Assembly (NCBI GenBank): GCA_905373785.1
Contig: CAJPUK010000013.1
Location: forward strand, 1-24,607
From: an uncultured Johnsonella sp.
GTDB lineage: Bacteria; Bacillota; Clostridia; Lachnospirales; Lachnospiraceae
Direction: 5' to 3'
Length of the DNA: 24,607 nucleotides
Part shown: positions 14,058 through 22,893 of the stretch, one piece after another
Layout of the letters: every line of letters begins with the position of its first letter
Numbering within the stretch: position 1 is the stretch's first letter
Program-made: the position numbers and the translations under genes
Notes under the pieces: generated by a model
The model's database searches: none
Told to the model about the DNA's origin: nothing
What the model saw: the letters and a program-made list of their open reading frames with translations, nothing else

Positions 14058-15980
14058 TTAATATTTCCTCGCTTTGGCAAGGTTTTCTTCTTTATTTTTG
14101 TAAGCCTTATTAACTGAAGGTTTCTCTGAGCTTGATGCTATTCCCACATGCCACCAAGCCTCATATCCGGATGTCATTGTTTTTGGAAGTACCTTGATAT
14201 CTATCAAAGTTGAAACTTTTTCATCTTTAGCCGCCTCTAAGGCTTTCTTAAGTTCTTCCAGGTTTCTTACGGTATAGGCCTTAGCACCGTAACCTTCAGC
14301 TATTTTTGCATAGTCTACAGGTACCAAAGCTCCCTCCAGTTTACCGTTTTCAGTTCTATATCTGAACTCGGTTGCAAAACTTCCTATGCCGTTGGACATT
14401 TGCAAATTATTGATACATCCGAAACCTGAGTTGTCAAATAACAGTATATTAATTTTCTCACCTTCCATTATAGAAGTTGCAAATTCGCTGTGCAGCATCT
14501 GGAAACTTCCGTCACCTGCCATCGCATACACTTCCTTTTTAGGCTCTGCCAGTTTACAACCGAGTGCTGACGCAACCTCGTAACCCATACATGAATATCC
14601 GTATTCCATGTGGTAGCTGTATAAACTGTCCGTAGTCCACATTCTTTGTAGACATCCCGGCAGGCTTCCCGAAGCTCCGGTAATTATGGCATCCTTATCT
14701 ATAATATCTCTTATTAAAGCTATTGCCGAAGTTTGAGTGAGCTCGGTATCTGCAAGTTTTGCAAATTCTTCTATAGAGCCTTCTCTGTAAGCCTTAACTT
14801 CCGGCTCAAACTTTTCATCATATCTATAGCCGGCAAGTCTTTCGTACTCTTTATCCCACTCTTCTTTTAAACTCTTGGGCTTACTTTCCCAAGCTGACTT
14901 ATAGTTTAATGTACTAAGTCCTGTATCAAGACTCTTCAGGGCTTCCTTTATATCCGCTATAAGCATCTTGGCTTCAAGCTTTGCTGCATGGAATTCGGAA
15001 ATATTTACCCCTAAAACCTTTGCCTTTATAAATCCGGACTTTGAACTTGTCGAAAAGTCCGTAAGCCTTGAACCTAAAGCTATAACAAGATCCGCCTCGT
15101 TTGCAGCTTTGTTCGCACATAGATTCCCGGTTACGCCTATACCGCCAAGGTTAAGCGGATGTGAGGACTTGCAGGCACTTTTTCCGGCTTGCGTCTCTGC
15201 AAACAGAATATTGTACTTAGCGGCAAATTCCTCAAGCTCCTTACCCGCTTCGGAATATCTTACTCCTCCACCGCAAATCATAAGCGGCTTCTTGGCATTT
15301 TTGATCAGTTCTACAGCCTCGTCAAGCTCTTGTGAAACTACAGGCTGTCTTCTTATAAGGTGTACCCTTTTTGCAAAGAACTCCTCGGGATACTCATAAC
15401 TTTCACCCTGCACATCTTGAGGAAGAGCCACGCATACAGCTCCGGTCTCTTCTACTGATGTAAGTACTCTGAATGCACTCAGTAAGGCACTCATGAGTTG
15501 CTCCGGTCTGTCTATTCTGTCAAAGTATCTGCAAAGCGGTCTGAAAGCATCATTCGTACTTATATTAAGACTGCTTTCAACTTCAAGCTGCTGCAATACC
15601 GGATTAGGCTGTCTGGTAGAAAACACATCACCCGGGAACAGCAAAAGAGGTATTTTATTAACGGTAGCTGTAGCGGCGGCAGTAAGCATATTGGCTGCTC
15701 CCGGTCCTACAGATGATGTTACCGCTATAATTTTTCTTCTGTTATGTTGCTTTGCAAATGCTGTTGCGGCATGTGTCATACCCTGCTCATTCCTACCTTG
15801 GAACACCTTAAGTCCGTATGGATTTTCATCCAAAGCCTGTCCAAGTCCTACTACATTACCATGACCGAAGATAGTAAAAATACCCTCTACAAATTTACTC
15901 TCTTTTCCTTCAAAAGAAACATATTGATTATCTAAAAACTTTACTATTGCCTGTGCAACCGTCATTTTAATACTGCTCAT
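14058..15980 (-). CDS. iolD: 3D-(3,5/4)-trihydroxycyclohexane-1,2-dione hydrolase
   Basis: IolD opens the ring of trihydroxycyclohexane-1,2-dione to give 5-deoxy-glucuronate, using thiamine diphosphate. The 640-residue protein has the three-domain build of the acetolactate-synthase family: N-terminal pyrimidine domain with the catalytic Glu65 in QGRNEQGMTHAA, a central domain, and the C-terminal cofactor motif GDG (489-491) reaching to Asn517 (LLFDNSGFGCINNLQ). The long N-terminus (FGHGNVVGLGQALDE) and GFGCINNLQ are distinctive for IolD and set it apart from acetolactate synthase. The ATG has AGGAGG six bases upstream. It sits 9 bp after iolC. Confidence 0.95.
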   Translation of the reverse strand: MSSIKMTVAQAIVKFLDNQYVSFEGKESKFVEGIFTIFGHGNVVGLGQALDENPYGLKVFQGRNEQGMTHAATAFAKQHNRRKIIAVTSSVGPGAANMLTAAATATVNKIPLLLFPGDVFSTRQPNPVLQQLEVESSLNISTNDAFRPLCRYFDRIDRPEQLMSALLSAFRVLTSVEETGAVCVALPQDVQGESYEYPEEFFAKRVHLIRRQPVVSQELDEAVELIKNAKKPLMICGGGVRYSEAGKELEEFAAKYNILFAETQAGKSACKSSHPLNLGGIGVTGNLCANKAANEADLVIALGSRLTDFSTSSKSGFIKAKVLGVNISEFHAAKLEAKMLIADIKEALKSLDTGLSTLNYKSAWESKPKSLKEEWDKEYERLAGYRYDEKFEPEVKAYREGSIEEFAKLADTELTQTSAIALIRDIIDKDAIITGASGSLPGCLQRMWTTDSLYSYHMEYGYSCMGYEVASALGCKLAEPKKEVYAMAGDGSFQMLHSEFATSIMEGEKINILLFDNSGFGCINNLQMSNGIGSFATEFRYRTENGKLEGALVPVDYAKIAEGYGAKAYTVRNLEELKKALEAAKDEKVSTLIDIKVLPKTMTSGYEAWWHVGIASSSEKPSVNKAYKNKEENLAKARKY

Positions 15981-15989
15981 GTCTTCCTC

Positions 15990-17000
15990 CTATGCCTTGG
16001 AAACACTTTCTCCGTACTTCTCTTTTTCCATCTTTATAAATTCTTTTATAGCTTCTACTTTAGGCATATCGGCAGAACAGCCATGGCTTGACACAAGCAT
16101 TGAAGCACTTGCACTTCCAAGCTCCAAAGCATCATGCATATCATAGCCTTCCATCAGTGCATATATAAAAGCTGATGCATATCCGTCTCCGCCGCCAAAA
16201 GATTTAAGAGCCTCAACCGGGAAGGGCTTAATCGAGAATGACAACCCGTCCTTGGTATAAGCGGTAGAGCCCTTTTTACCGTGCTTAATAATTACAATCT
16301 TGGCTTTTTCCCATAAAGCGGCACTTTCACTATCACTTAATCCCTTTTTGATTAGGGACTCGGTAAGGTTGTACTCTTCTCTTGAACCGAGTATGACATC
16401 ACTGTCTCTTGCAACTATAGAGTAATATATAGCCGTCTCATCAGCATTTGCCCAGTTATATTCTCTGTAATCTATATCAAATATAACCGGAGTATCGGTA
16501 TTCTTAGCAAATTGTAATGCCTTAAGGCAGGCTTCTCTTGAAGGAGAACTTGCAAGCGCCGTACCCGATATTAAAAGCGCCTTTGCTCTTTTTATATAAT
16601 CTTCACTCACATCACTCACATCCAGGGAAAGGTCTGCTGCCATATTTCTATACATAAGTATGCTGCTTTCCTCTTTACTTAAAATTTCAGTAAATGTAAG
16701 TCCGAGCTTCTCGCCGTTCTTCGCTCTGCTGATATACTTAGTATCCACTCCTTCTTTCTTGAAGTAATCAACTACAAAGTCTCCAAATCTGTCATCCGAT
16801 ACTCTTGAAATAAAACCTACTTTTTTTCCGAGTCTTGCAAGACCTACCGCTATATTGGCAGGAGAACCTCCTAAGTATTTTTTATAAGTTTCGCTTTCAG
16901 CAAGTGTTTTATAATAATCCATAGGGTTTAAGTCTATAGTCACTCTTCCCATAAGTATTAAATCAAATTCTCTTCCCTTATCAAATTCTATATATTTCAC
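15990..17000 (-). CDS. iolC: 5-dehydro-2-deoxygluconokinase
   Basis: IolC phosphorylates 2-deoxy-5-keto-gluconate, and the product is the likely inducer of the pathway regulator, as in Bacillus. The 336-residue protein is a PfkB/ribokinase-family kinase: GGSPANIAVGLARLG (44-58) is the first family signature, and FGGGDGYASAF (268-278) holds the anion hole and the catalytic base Asp272; this Gly-Gly-Gly-Asp variant of the usual GAGD is typical of IolC. The start is GTG, with GGAG seven bases upstream. It lies 24 bp after the second dehydrogenase gene and 9 bp before iolD. Confidence 0.94.
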   Translation of the reverse strand: MKYIEFDKGREFDLILMGRVTIDLNPMDYYKTLAESETYKKYLGGSPANIAVGLARLGKKVGFISRVSDDRFGDFVVDYFKKEGVDTKYISRAKNGEKLGLTFTEILSKEESSILMYRNMAADLSLDVSDVSEDYIKRAKALLISGTALASSPSREACLKALQFAKNTDTPVIFDIDYREYNWANADETAIYYSIVARDSDVILGSREEYNLTESLIKKGLSDSESAALWEKAKIVIIKHGKKGSTAYTKDGLSFSIKPFPVEALKSFGGGDGYASAFIYALMEGYDMHDALELGSASASMLVSSHGCSADMPKVEAIKEFIKMEKEKYGESVSKA

Positions 17001-17024
17001 AGCATTCTCCGTTTCCGCTTAAGA

Positions 17025-18047
17025 TTAAGCCTTATTTATTTTTACTAAAGTCTTGGTCTCAAAGCTTTCCTTACAAGAGTAGGCTATTTTTGCCGCCTTA
17101 GCACCGTCTTTTGCTCCGAGTTTAGGTTGTCTTTCTTCATTTATACATAATATAAATTCTTCCAGCTCTCTTAGGTATGCTTCTTCAAATCTTTCAAGGA
17201 AATTTTGACTGCATTCTTTTCTCACACCGTTATTATCAAGTATCTCAAGCAGATTTTTTTGCGGTACATTAGCAACTCTGAGTATACCTTCAGTTCCTAT
17301 GATTTCGGTCTCGACATTATAGCCGTGAGGAGCGGTTCTTCCTGCAAAAAGAAATGCCATCTTATCTTCTTCAAACTTCATAAGACAGGATAAGTTGTCG
17401 CCATCATTATATTTTGCAAATTCATCAAAAGCATAACAACCGCCGATAGAATAAACTTCTAAAGGCTCAGCCGATAAAAACCACCTGCAAAGGTCTATAT
17501 CATGTACACACATATCAAGGAATTCTCCTCCGCTGTGCGGTGCATAGGCTATAGCACCGGCTATATCTTTTATAGGATCTTGACTGTAGCTTCTTACCAT
17601 AAAAGGCTTACCTATCTTACCGGCATCTATCATTTCCTTAGCCTGTTTGTATGAGGGATCAAATCTTCTCATAAAGCCCGGCATAATTATAAGCTTAGGA
17701 TATTCTTTCGATAATTTTTCTATATATTCACACTCTTCTATGGTTACACCAAGCGGCTTTTCACAGAACACATGTTTTCCCGCCTTAAGTGCCGCTTCTA
17801 TTTGTTTGCAATGAAATCCTGAAGGAGATGCTATGGATACCGCTTCTATCTCCTCATCCTTTATCATCTCATCAAAATCAGTATATACTTTTTCTACCGA
17901 CCATTCTTTGGCGAGCTTTTTTAATTGTTCTTCATTGACATCGCATAGCGCCTTTAATGTAGCATATTGCAATCTGTTAGCTATATTACATGCATGCTGC
18001 TTTCCAAGTCTTCCAAGTCCTACATGACCTATATTAATCTTTCTCAT
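17025..18047 (-). CDS. Second Gfo/Idh/MocA dehydrogenase, probably acting on an inositol isomer
   Basis: This 340-residue oxidoreductase has the dinucleotide motif GLGRLG (10-15) and the same catalytic set as inositol dehydrogenases: Lys97 in CEKPLGVT, Asp178 and His182 in FLDMCVHDIDLCRW. It is a clear paralogue of the IolG at the end of the operon, not a copy of it. In inositol clusters a second member usually handles scyllo-inositol (IolX/IolW type), D-chiro-inositol, or oxidises another isomer into the pathway; I cannot decide between these. It lies directly after the ABC permease (9 bp) and before iolC, with AAGGAG close to the ATG. Confidence 0.85.
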   Translation of the reverse strand: MRKINIGHVGLGRLGKQHACNIANRLQYATLKALCDVNEEQLKKLAKEWSVEKVYTDFDEMIKDEEIEAVSIASPSGFHCKQIEAALKAGKHVFCEKPLGVTIEECEYIEKLSKEYPKLIIMPGFMRRFDPSYKQAKEMIDAGKIGKPFMVRSYSQDPIKDIAGAIAYAPHSGGEFLDMCVHDIDLCRWFLSAEPLEVYSIGGCYAFDEFAKYNDGDNLSCLMKFEEDKMAFLFAGRTAPHGYNVETEIIGTEGILRVANVPQKNLLEILDNNGVRKECSQNFLERFEEAYLRELEEFILCINEERQPKLGAKDGAKAAKIAYSCKESFETKTLVKINKA

Positions 18048-18056
18048 TTTGACTCC

Positions 18057-19076
18057 TTACGCTTTCTTTGCATTCTTTCTCATGTCAAATATAACTGCAA
18101 CCACTATAATCAAACCTTGTATAATCTGCTGTATGTAAGCATTTACCGAAAGCAGTGTGAAACCGTTGGTCATAACTCCTAAAATCAAAGTTCCTACTAC
18201 TGTACCCCATACGGTTCCTATACCTCCCGAATGGCTGGTACCTCCTATTGTGGTTGCCGCTATCGCTATAAGCTCCCAACCTGTACCTACAGAAGGCTGT
18301 GTACTTCCGGTTCTTCCCATAGATATCAAAGCACAAAGTCCTGCAAGAAGACCTGAGTATAAATATATTAAGGAAATATTTTTCTTGACCTTGATTCCTG
18401 AAATCTCAGCAGCATTAATATTGCCGCCTATTGCATATACACTCGCACCGAAACAGGTAAACTTAAGTATTACATAGGTTATTACTATAACTACTATATA
18501 AATAACCACCGGTATAGGAATTATCGTAAAAATTCTGCTTCCCAAAAATTCCAATGCAGGGTTAAGGTTACTTATAGGCTTTCCTTCCGCATACATTAAA
18601 GCTGCACCTCTTGCTGCCGTATACATACCGAGTGTGGCAATAAATGCCGGTATCCTGGTATGAGCTATTAAAGCACCGTTAATATATCCGCAAAGTGCAC
18701 CTATTCCAAGTGCTATAACTATACTTGCCGCTATCGGTACCATAGGCATACCGGGATACATCTTGGAAGTTGCATCCGCAACCTGACTCACACTTGCGGT
18801 TACAACTGCTGAAAGTGCCAATACGGAACCTACAGAAAGATCTATACCCTTTGATACTATTACCAACAACATACCCAAAGCCAGTATTCCATACATTGAA
18901 CTTTGTGTAAGAAGATTCATAATATTGTTTATACTTAAAAATTGCGGATTTTTCGCACTTATTCCCACTATCATTACTACCAGTATCACAACTATACCGT
19001 AAGTGTTCATAAATTTTGAAAAATCAAAACCCTTTGTCGATTTTTCTTTATTATTGTCCTTTATTATGTTACTCAT
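18057..19076 (-). CDS. Sugar/inositol ABC transporter permease (RbsC family)
   Basis: This is the membrane channel of a ribose-type ABC importer. The 339-residue protein has a charged cytoplasmic N-terminus (about 1-25), then 8-10 membrane helices, and the family landmarks SMYGILALGMLLVIVSKGIDLSVGSVLAL and IAIAATTIGGTSHSGGIGTVWGTVVG, the latter including the region that contacts the ATPase. As usual in this family a single gene provides both halves as a homodimer. It overlaps the ATPase stop by four bases (ATGA) with GGAGG upstream. The surrounding iol genes make inositol the likely cargo, similar in role to the IatP component known from Caulobacter. Confidence 0.93.
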   Translation of the reverse strand: MSNIIKDNNKEKSTKGFDFSKFMNTYGIVVILVVMIVGISAKNPQFLSINNIMNLLTQSSMYGILALGMLLVIVSKGIDLSVGSVLALSAVVTASVSQVADATSKMYPGMPMVPIAASIVIALGIGALCGYINGALIAHTRIPAFIATLGMYTAARGAALMYAEGKPISNLNPALEFLGSRIFTIIPIPVVIYIVVIVITYVILKFTCFGASVYAIGGNINAAEISGIKVKKNISLIYLYSGLLAGLCALISMGRTGSTQPSVGTGWELIAIAATTIGGTSHSGGIGTVWGTVVGTLILGVMTNGFTLLSVNAYIQQIIQGLIIVVAVIFDMRKNAKKA

Positions 19077-20593
19077 CTCTTCCCTCCTACACTTTCCGGC
19101 CTTTTACCGGCTGCATATGTCATAAGTATTTCCTGACTGAATTCTTCTTTTGTCAGCTCACCGCTTATTCTTCCCTCATGCATTATGATTACTCTGTCGC
19201 TCATTCCCATAATCTCAGGTAACTCTGAGGATATCATAATTACACATTTACCTGCGGCTGCAAGCTTTGATATAAGATTATAGATCTCCGCCTTCGCTCC
19301 TACGTCTATACCTCTTGTAGGTTCATCAAGTATAAGTATATCCGGCTCTGTAAGAAGCCATCTTGCTATAAGAACTTTTTGTTGATTTCCACCACTTAAG
19401 TTTTGTATAGGTGTGTTTTTTGAAGGTGTTTTTATATTTACAGAAGAGATATACTTATTTACATCTTTATCCATACCCCTAAGATCCAATAAACCGGTTT
19501 TACCTTTATAGGTCTCCATATGGCTGCACAATATGTTATAGCTTACAGAAAGCATAGGGAAGATTCCCGTAGTTCTTCTATCTTCGGTAAGAAGTGCCAT
19601 ACCGTTTTTAATTGCATCCAAAGGAGTTTTTATCTCCACTTCTTTTCCTTTTATCTTTATCTTTCCCGACTCTATGCATCTTGCTCCGAATATAGCCTCC
19701 ATTATTTGAGTTCTTCCGGAGCCTACCAGACCTGCAAAGCCTAAGATCTCACCTGCATGAGCCTTAAAACTGATATTCTTAAAATCTGTTGTATGTGAGA
19801 GGTTTTCTACTTCAAGCACAACTTCGCCTATTTTACAATGTTCCTTGGGATATAAATCATTTACCTCTCTTCCGACCATCATCTTAATCATCTCATCAAG
19901 CTCTATTTTATCTATATCCCTGCTGCCTATAAGCTCTCCGTCTCTAAAAACGGTTATTTTGTCGCAGATAGTATATATTTCATCAAGTTTGTGAGAAATA
20001 TATATGATTGCCCTGCCTTCACTTTTAAGTTTTCTTATAATTTTAAAAAGCTGCTCCACTTCCTTATCTGTAAGTGCGGAAGTAGGCTCATCCATAATTA
20101 TAACCTTTGCATTATAGGATACTGCTTTTGCTATTTCTATCATCTGTACCTTAGCTACTGTAAGGTTCTTCATAAGCTGTGTAGGTTCTTCTTGTAGATC
20201 AACAAGCTTAAGTACTTCTCTTGTTTGTTCATTCATCTGCTTGTAGCTGATAAATCCGAACTTATTCTTAGGCTCTCTTCCCAGCCAAATATTTTCACTT
20301 ATAGTTCTATGCTCTATAGGGCTAAGCTCCTGATGTATCATAGAAATACCCATATTCAGAGCGGCTCTTGTATCATAGTCTTTAATAATCTTTCCGTCAT
20401 ACCATATTTCACCGGTAGTAGGCGGCTGCATACCTATAAGACACTTCATAAGTGTGGATTTGCCCGCTCCGTTTTCTCCTATCAATGCATGTACCTCGCC
20501 CTTATTAACGGTAAGATTAACTCCTTTAAGTGCCTGTACTCCCGGGAAAGTTTTAGTGATATTTTCCAGTTTCAGTAAGCAATTATCTTCCAT
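19073..20593 (-). CDS. Sugar/inositol ABC transporter ATPase, two nucleotide-binding domains (RbsA/MglA family)
   Basis: This 506-residue protein powers the importer. It has two fused ATPase domains. The first carries a full Walker A GENGAGKS (39-46), a relaxed signature (NLTVAKVQMIEIAKA) and Walker B MDEPTSAL. The second has a degenerate P-loop GLVGSGRT, a proper LSGGNQQK signature, and LDEPTRGIDVGAK. This asymmetry is normal for RbsA, MglA and XylG. A TTG two codons upstream is too close to the AGGAG; the ATG at 20591-20593 is the better start. The gene follows a hairpin in the 80-bp gap after the binding-protein gene and overlaps the permease gene by four bases. Confidence 0.94.
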   Translation of the reverse strand: MEDNCLLKLENITKTFPGVQALKGVNLTVNKGEVHALIGENGAGKSTLMKCLIGMQPPTTGEIWYDGKIIKDYDTRAALNMGISMIHQELSPIEHRTISENIWLGREPKNKFGFISYKQMNEQTREVLKLVDLQEEPTQLMKNLTVAKVQMIEIAKAVSYNAKVIIMDEPTSALTDKEVEQLFKIIRKLKSEGRAIIYISHKLDEIYTICDKITVFRDGELIGSRDIDKIELDEMIKMMVGREVNDLYPKEHCKIGEVVLEVENLSHTTDFKNISFKAHAGEILGFAGLVGSGRTQIMEAIFGARCIESGKIKIKGKEVEIKTPLDAIKNGMALLTEDRRTTGIFPMLSVSYNILCSHMETYKGKTGLLDLRGMDKDVNKYISSVNIKTPSKNTPIQNLSGGNQQKVLIARWLLTEPDILILDEPTRGIDVGAKAEIYNLISKLAAAGKCVIMISSELPEIMGMSDRVIIMHEGRISGELTKEEFSQEILMTYAAGKRPESVGGKR

Positions 20594-20619
20594 CTGCAAC
20601 TCTCCTATCTTTATAAGAA

Positions 20620-20643
20620 AGGCTGCTGCAAAAGCAGCAGCCT
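20620..20643 (-). terminator. Strong hairpin between inositol-binding protein and ATPase genes
   Basis: A perfect ten-base stem (20620-20629 with 20634-20643) closes an AAAA/TTTT loop; minus-strand RNA continues TTTCTTATAAAG. It is GC-rich in otherwise AT-rich DNA. Only a short T run follows, so it should act as a partial terminator or mRNA stabiliser that favours binding-protein production. Confidence 0.75.
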
Positions 20644-20673
20644 CCTGTTATATAGAAATATTCTATACCATTC

Positions 20674-21714
20674 CTACTTTATAAATTCATCTACATTTTC
20701 TTCTGTTACAAGCTTAAATGGAATGTACATAACTTTTTCTGAAGAAGGATTTCCATTAATAGCATCATGTACTGACTTTATAGCTGTACCGCCCTGACCC
20801 TCAGCATCCTGGAATATAGTACAGGTAAGATCGCCTGCCTTAAGTGCTGCCAATGCATCAGGAGTTGCATCTATACCGGTTACTGCCACCTTATCAAGTA
20901 AGTTATTGTTCTTAAGTGCCTGTACCGCACCGAGTGCCATCTCATCATTATTAGCTATAACTGCTGTAAGATCGTTTCCATAAGCTGTTATGAAGTTTTC
21001 TGTAAGAGAAACACCCTGATCTCTTTGCCAGTTTCCTGACTCCTTTGCAAGCACCTTAACATCCGGATACTTGTCTTTGATCACTTCTTCTACACCTTCT
21101 GTACGCTTGGTAGTTCCCTCATTTCCAAGTATACCCATAAGGATTACCACTCCGCCTTTGCCGCCTATCTTCTCACCTATGTATTCCATTTGCATTTGAC
21201 CGCCGGTCTTCTCATTAGAGCCTACATAAAATACATTATTAGGTATAGTATCTTCCTTACCTGCATAAGGATTTCTGTTAACATATGCTAAAGGAATTCC
21301 CGCTTTTTGTGCCGCCTCTGTTACAGGAGCCATACTTGAAGTATCTGTAGGTACAACTATAAGTCCGTCAACACCTTTTTCTATTAAGGCATTTACATGA
21401 TCTACCTGCTTAATAGTATCTTCCTGGCTGTCCTGCACTTCAAGCTCTATGTTGTTCTCGTCTGCATATTTTTGTGCAGCCTCAAGAATATATGTTTGGA
21501 AAGTATCATTAAGGTTGTTGATAACATAACCTATCTTCACCTTCTTACCTGTATCCTGCTGTGCTCCCGCCTGACTGCTTCCTGCATCCGCAGAAGCTGC
21601 TGAGCCGTCAGCACTTGAGTCTGAACTTGAACCTGAGTTTGAACATGCTGCAAGTGCAAAAACACTTAATGCCAATGTTCCTGCATACAATATTTTCTTA
21701 AAGCTTTTTATCAT
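20674..21714 (-). CDS. Sugar/inositol-binding lipoprotein of ABC transporter
   Basis: This is the external receptor of the ABC importer. The 346-residue protein starts with a lipoprotein signal peptide and lipobox LAAC (anchor Cys24), followed by a 30-residue Ser/Ala/Asp/Gly-rich tether, then a periplasmic-binding fold of the ribose type (KIGYVINNLNDTFQTYILEAAQKYADE, DGLIVVPTDTSSM, VIANNDEMALGAVQALK, VTGIDATPDALAALKAGDLTCTIFQDAEGQGG). The operon makes myo-inositol or an isomer the likely ligand (compare IbpA of Caulobacter). A GTG directly before the ATG is also possible; AGGAGG lies seven bases from the GTG and ten from the ATG. It follows iolE by 37 bp. Confidence 0.93.
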   Translation of the reverse strand: MIKSFKKILYAGTLALSVFALAACSNSGSSSDSSADGSAASADAGSSQAGAQQDTGKKVKIGYVINNLNDTFQTYILEAAQKYADENNIELEVQDSQEDTIKQVDHVNALIEKGVDGLIVVPTDTSSMAPVTEAAQKAGIPLAYVNRNPYAGKEDTIPNNVFYVGSNEKTGGQMQMEYIGEKIGGKGGVVILMGILGNEGTTKRTEGVEEVIKDKYPDVKVLAKESGNWQRDQGVSLTENFITAYGNDLTAVIANNDEMALGAVQALKNNNLLDKVAVTGIDATPDALAALKAGDLTCTIFQDAEGQGGTAIKSVHDAINGNPSSEKVMYIPFKLVTEENVDEFIK

Positions 21715-21751
21715 CACTGATAATCCTCCTTTTATAAATAATTTTTATATC

Positions 21752-22642
21752 TTATAAATTTGTATTTTCTTTTATAAATTTCCTTGCTTTAAGCGCATAT
21801 TCAAACGGATTGGCAAGTGCCGGATCCTGCTCCGCCTCTACTATAAACCATCCCTTGTAATTTGCCTCTCCCAAAATCTTAAATACCTCTGAAAAATCAA
21901 GGCTTCCGTCCCCCGGAACTGTGAATGTACCCAGTCTTACTCCCTGCAAGAAACTTAAATGCTCTTTTTTAACCTTGTCTACAACTTCCTGTCTTATGTC
22001 CTTAAGATGCACATGTGCAATTCTGTCAATATATTTTTTAAGAACTGATATGTAATTATCACCTGAGTAAGCTAAATGACCCGTATCATATAATAAATGT
22101 ACCAAGTCCTTATCGGTAAGACTCATAAGCTTGTCAACTTCCGCCTCGGTCTGTACTCCGGTACCCATATGATGGTGGTAAGCTATCTTCATTCCCTTTT
22201 CTTTAGCCAAGGCTCCCAACTTATTAAGCCCTTCAACCAATTTTATCCATTCTTCCTCGGTAAATATAGGTTTTTTATCAAAAACAGCCGTATCTATCTG
22301 TCCTTGTACGCTGCCACCCTGTTCTGAAACAACTATTATTCTTGCTCCCATGTTATAAAGAAAGTCTCTATGTTTTATAAAAGCCTCCTTAGTTTCTTCG
22401 TAGGGCTTACTTGTTAAAAATGCTGAAAACCATGCACCTGCTATTTGCATACCTCTTATTTCAAGTTTTTTCTTCAATAATTCCTCATCTCTGGGATATT
22501 TATTGCCTACTTCACAGCCTGTAAATCCGGCTAAAGCCATCTCACTTATACATTGCTCAAATGTATTCTCACTTCCAAGATCCGGCATGTCATCATTGGT
22601 CCATGCAATAGGTGCTATTCCAAGTTTAACATCCTCAAACAT
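21752..22642 (-). CDS. iolE: Inosose dehydratase
   Basis: IolE removes water from 2-keto-myo-inositol to give trihydroxycyclohexane-1,2-dione, the substrate of IolD. The 296-residue protein is a xylose-isomerase-like TIM barrel with the family landmarks LGIAPIAWTNDDMPDLG at the N-terminus, GCEVGNKYP (42-50), IAYHHHMGTGVQ (153-164), LLYDTGHL (183-190), HVHLKD (210-215), TVPGDGSLDF (241-250) and VEAEQDP (268-274); acidic and His residues in these stretches form the metal site. The ATG has AAAGGAGG seven bases upstream. It is the first gene of the main iol operon, about 55 bases after the predicted transcript start. Confidence 0.95.
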   Translation of the reverse strand: MFEDVKLGIAPIAWTNDDMPDLGSENTFEQCISEMALAGFTGCEVGNKYPRDEELLKKKLEIRGMQIAGAWFSAFLTSKPYEETKEAFIKHRDFLYNMGARIIVVSEQGGSVQGQIDTAVFDKKPIFTEEEWIKLVEGLNKLGALAKEKGMKIAYHHHMGTGVQTEAEVDKLMSLTDKDLVHLLYDTGHLAYSGDNYISVLKKYIDRIAHVHLKDIRQEVVDKVKKEHLSFLQGVRLGTFTVPGDGSLDFSEVFKILGEANYKGWFIVEAEQDPALANPFEYALKARKFIKENTNL

Positions 22643-22668
22643 ACATATACCTCCTTTAACTTGATAGT

Positions 22669-22767
22669 AACTTTATATAAACTTACTATTAACTTTATGT
22701 CATCATTGTAAGTAATAAAGTTTAATTTGTAAATATGTATTATTTCATATAAATTTAATATAAAGTT
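22669..22767. repeat. Four copies of octamer ATAAAGTT/AACTTTAT around the iol promoter, probable operator array
   Basis: AACTTTAT occurs on the plus strand at 22669-22676 and 22691-22698, and its complement ATAAAGTT at 22715-22722 and 22760-22767. One copy falls in the -10/-35 spacer, one at the predicted transcript start, one downstream and one upstream of the -35. The two copies nearest iolE lie within a longer direct repeat of about 20 bases with a 22-base period (22657-22676 and 22679-22698). This layout fits repressor binding, most likely by the DeoR-family regulator in the cluster. Confidence 0.6.
22705..22733 (-). promoter_or_regulatory. Promoter of the main iol operon
   Basis: On the minus strand, TTTACA (22728-22733) and TACAAT (22705-22710) each match the sigma-A consensus at five of six positions, with a 17-base spacer. 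The transcript should start near 22698, about 55 bases before iolE. Octamer repeats overlap the spacer and the start point. Confidence 0.72.
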
Positions 22768-22893
22768 TATGAAAAATGACTATAGGATTGATATTTTTTT
22801 ATCGTTTTTTTAAGTATGTATAGGATTTGTTATGCATTTTGCATGAAATATTTTCTTGTTTAAAGGCTATTTTTATGTTTTTTATGCAGGGAC

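Noticed and set aside
14968..15399. Plus-strand open frame of 143 codons
   Set aside because: It is antisense to iolD, which is complete and unmistakable; low-complexity Ser/Ala composition shows it is a shadow.
22643..22800. Catabolite-responsive element near the iol promoter
   Set aside because: No match to the TGNAANCG-type core was seen on either strand.
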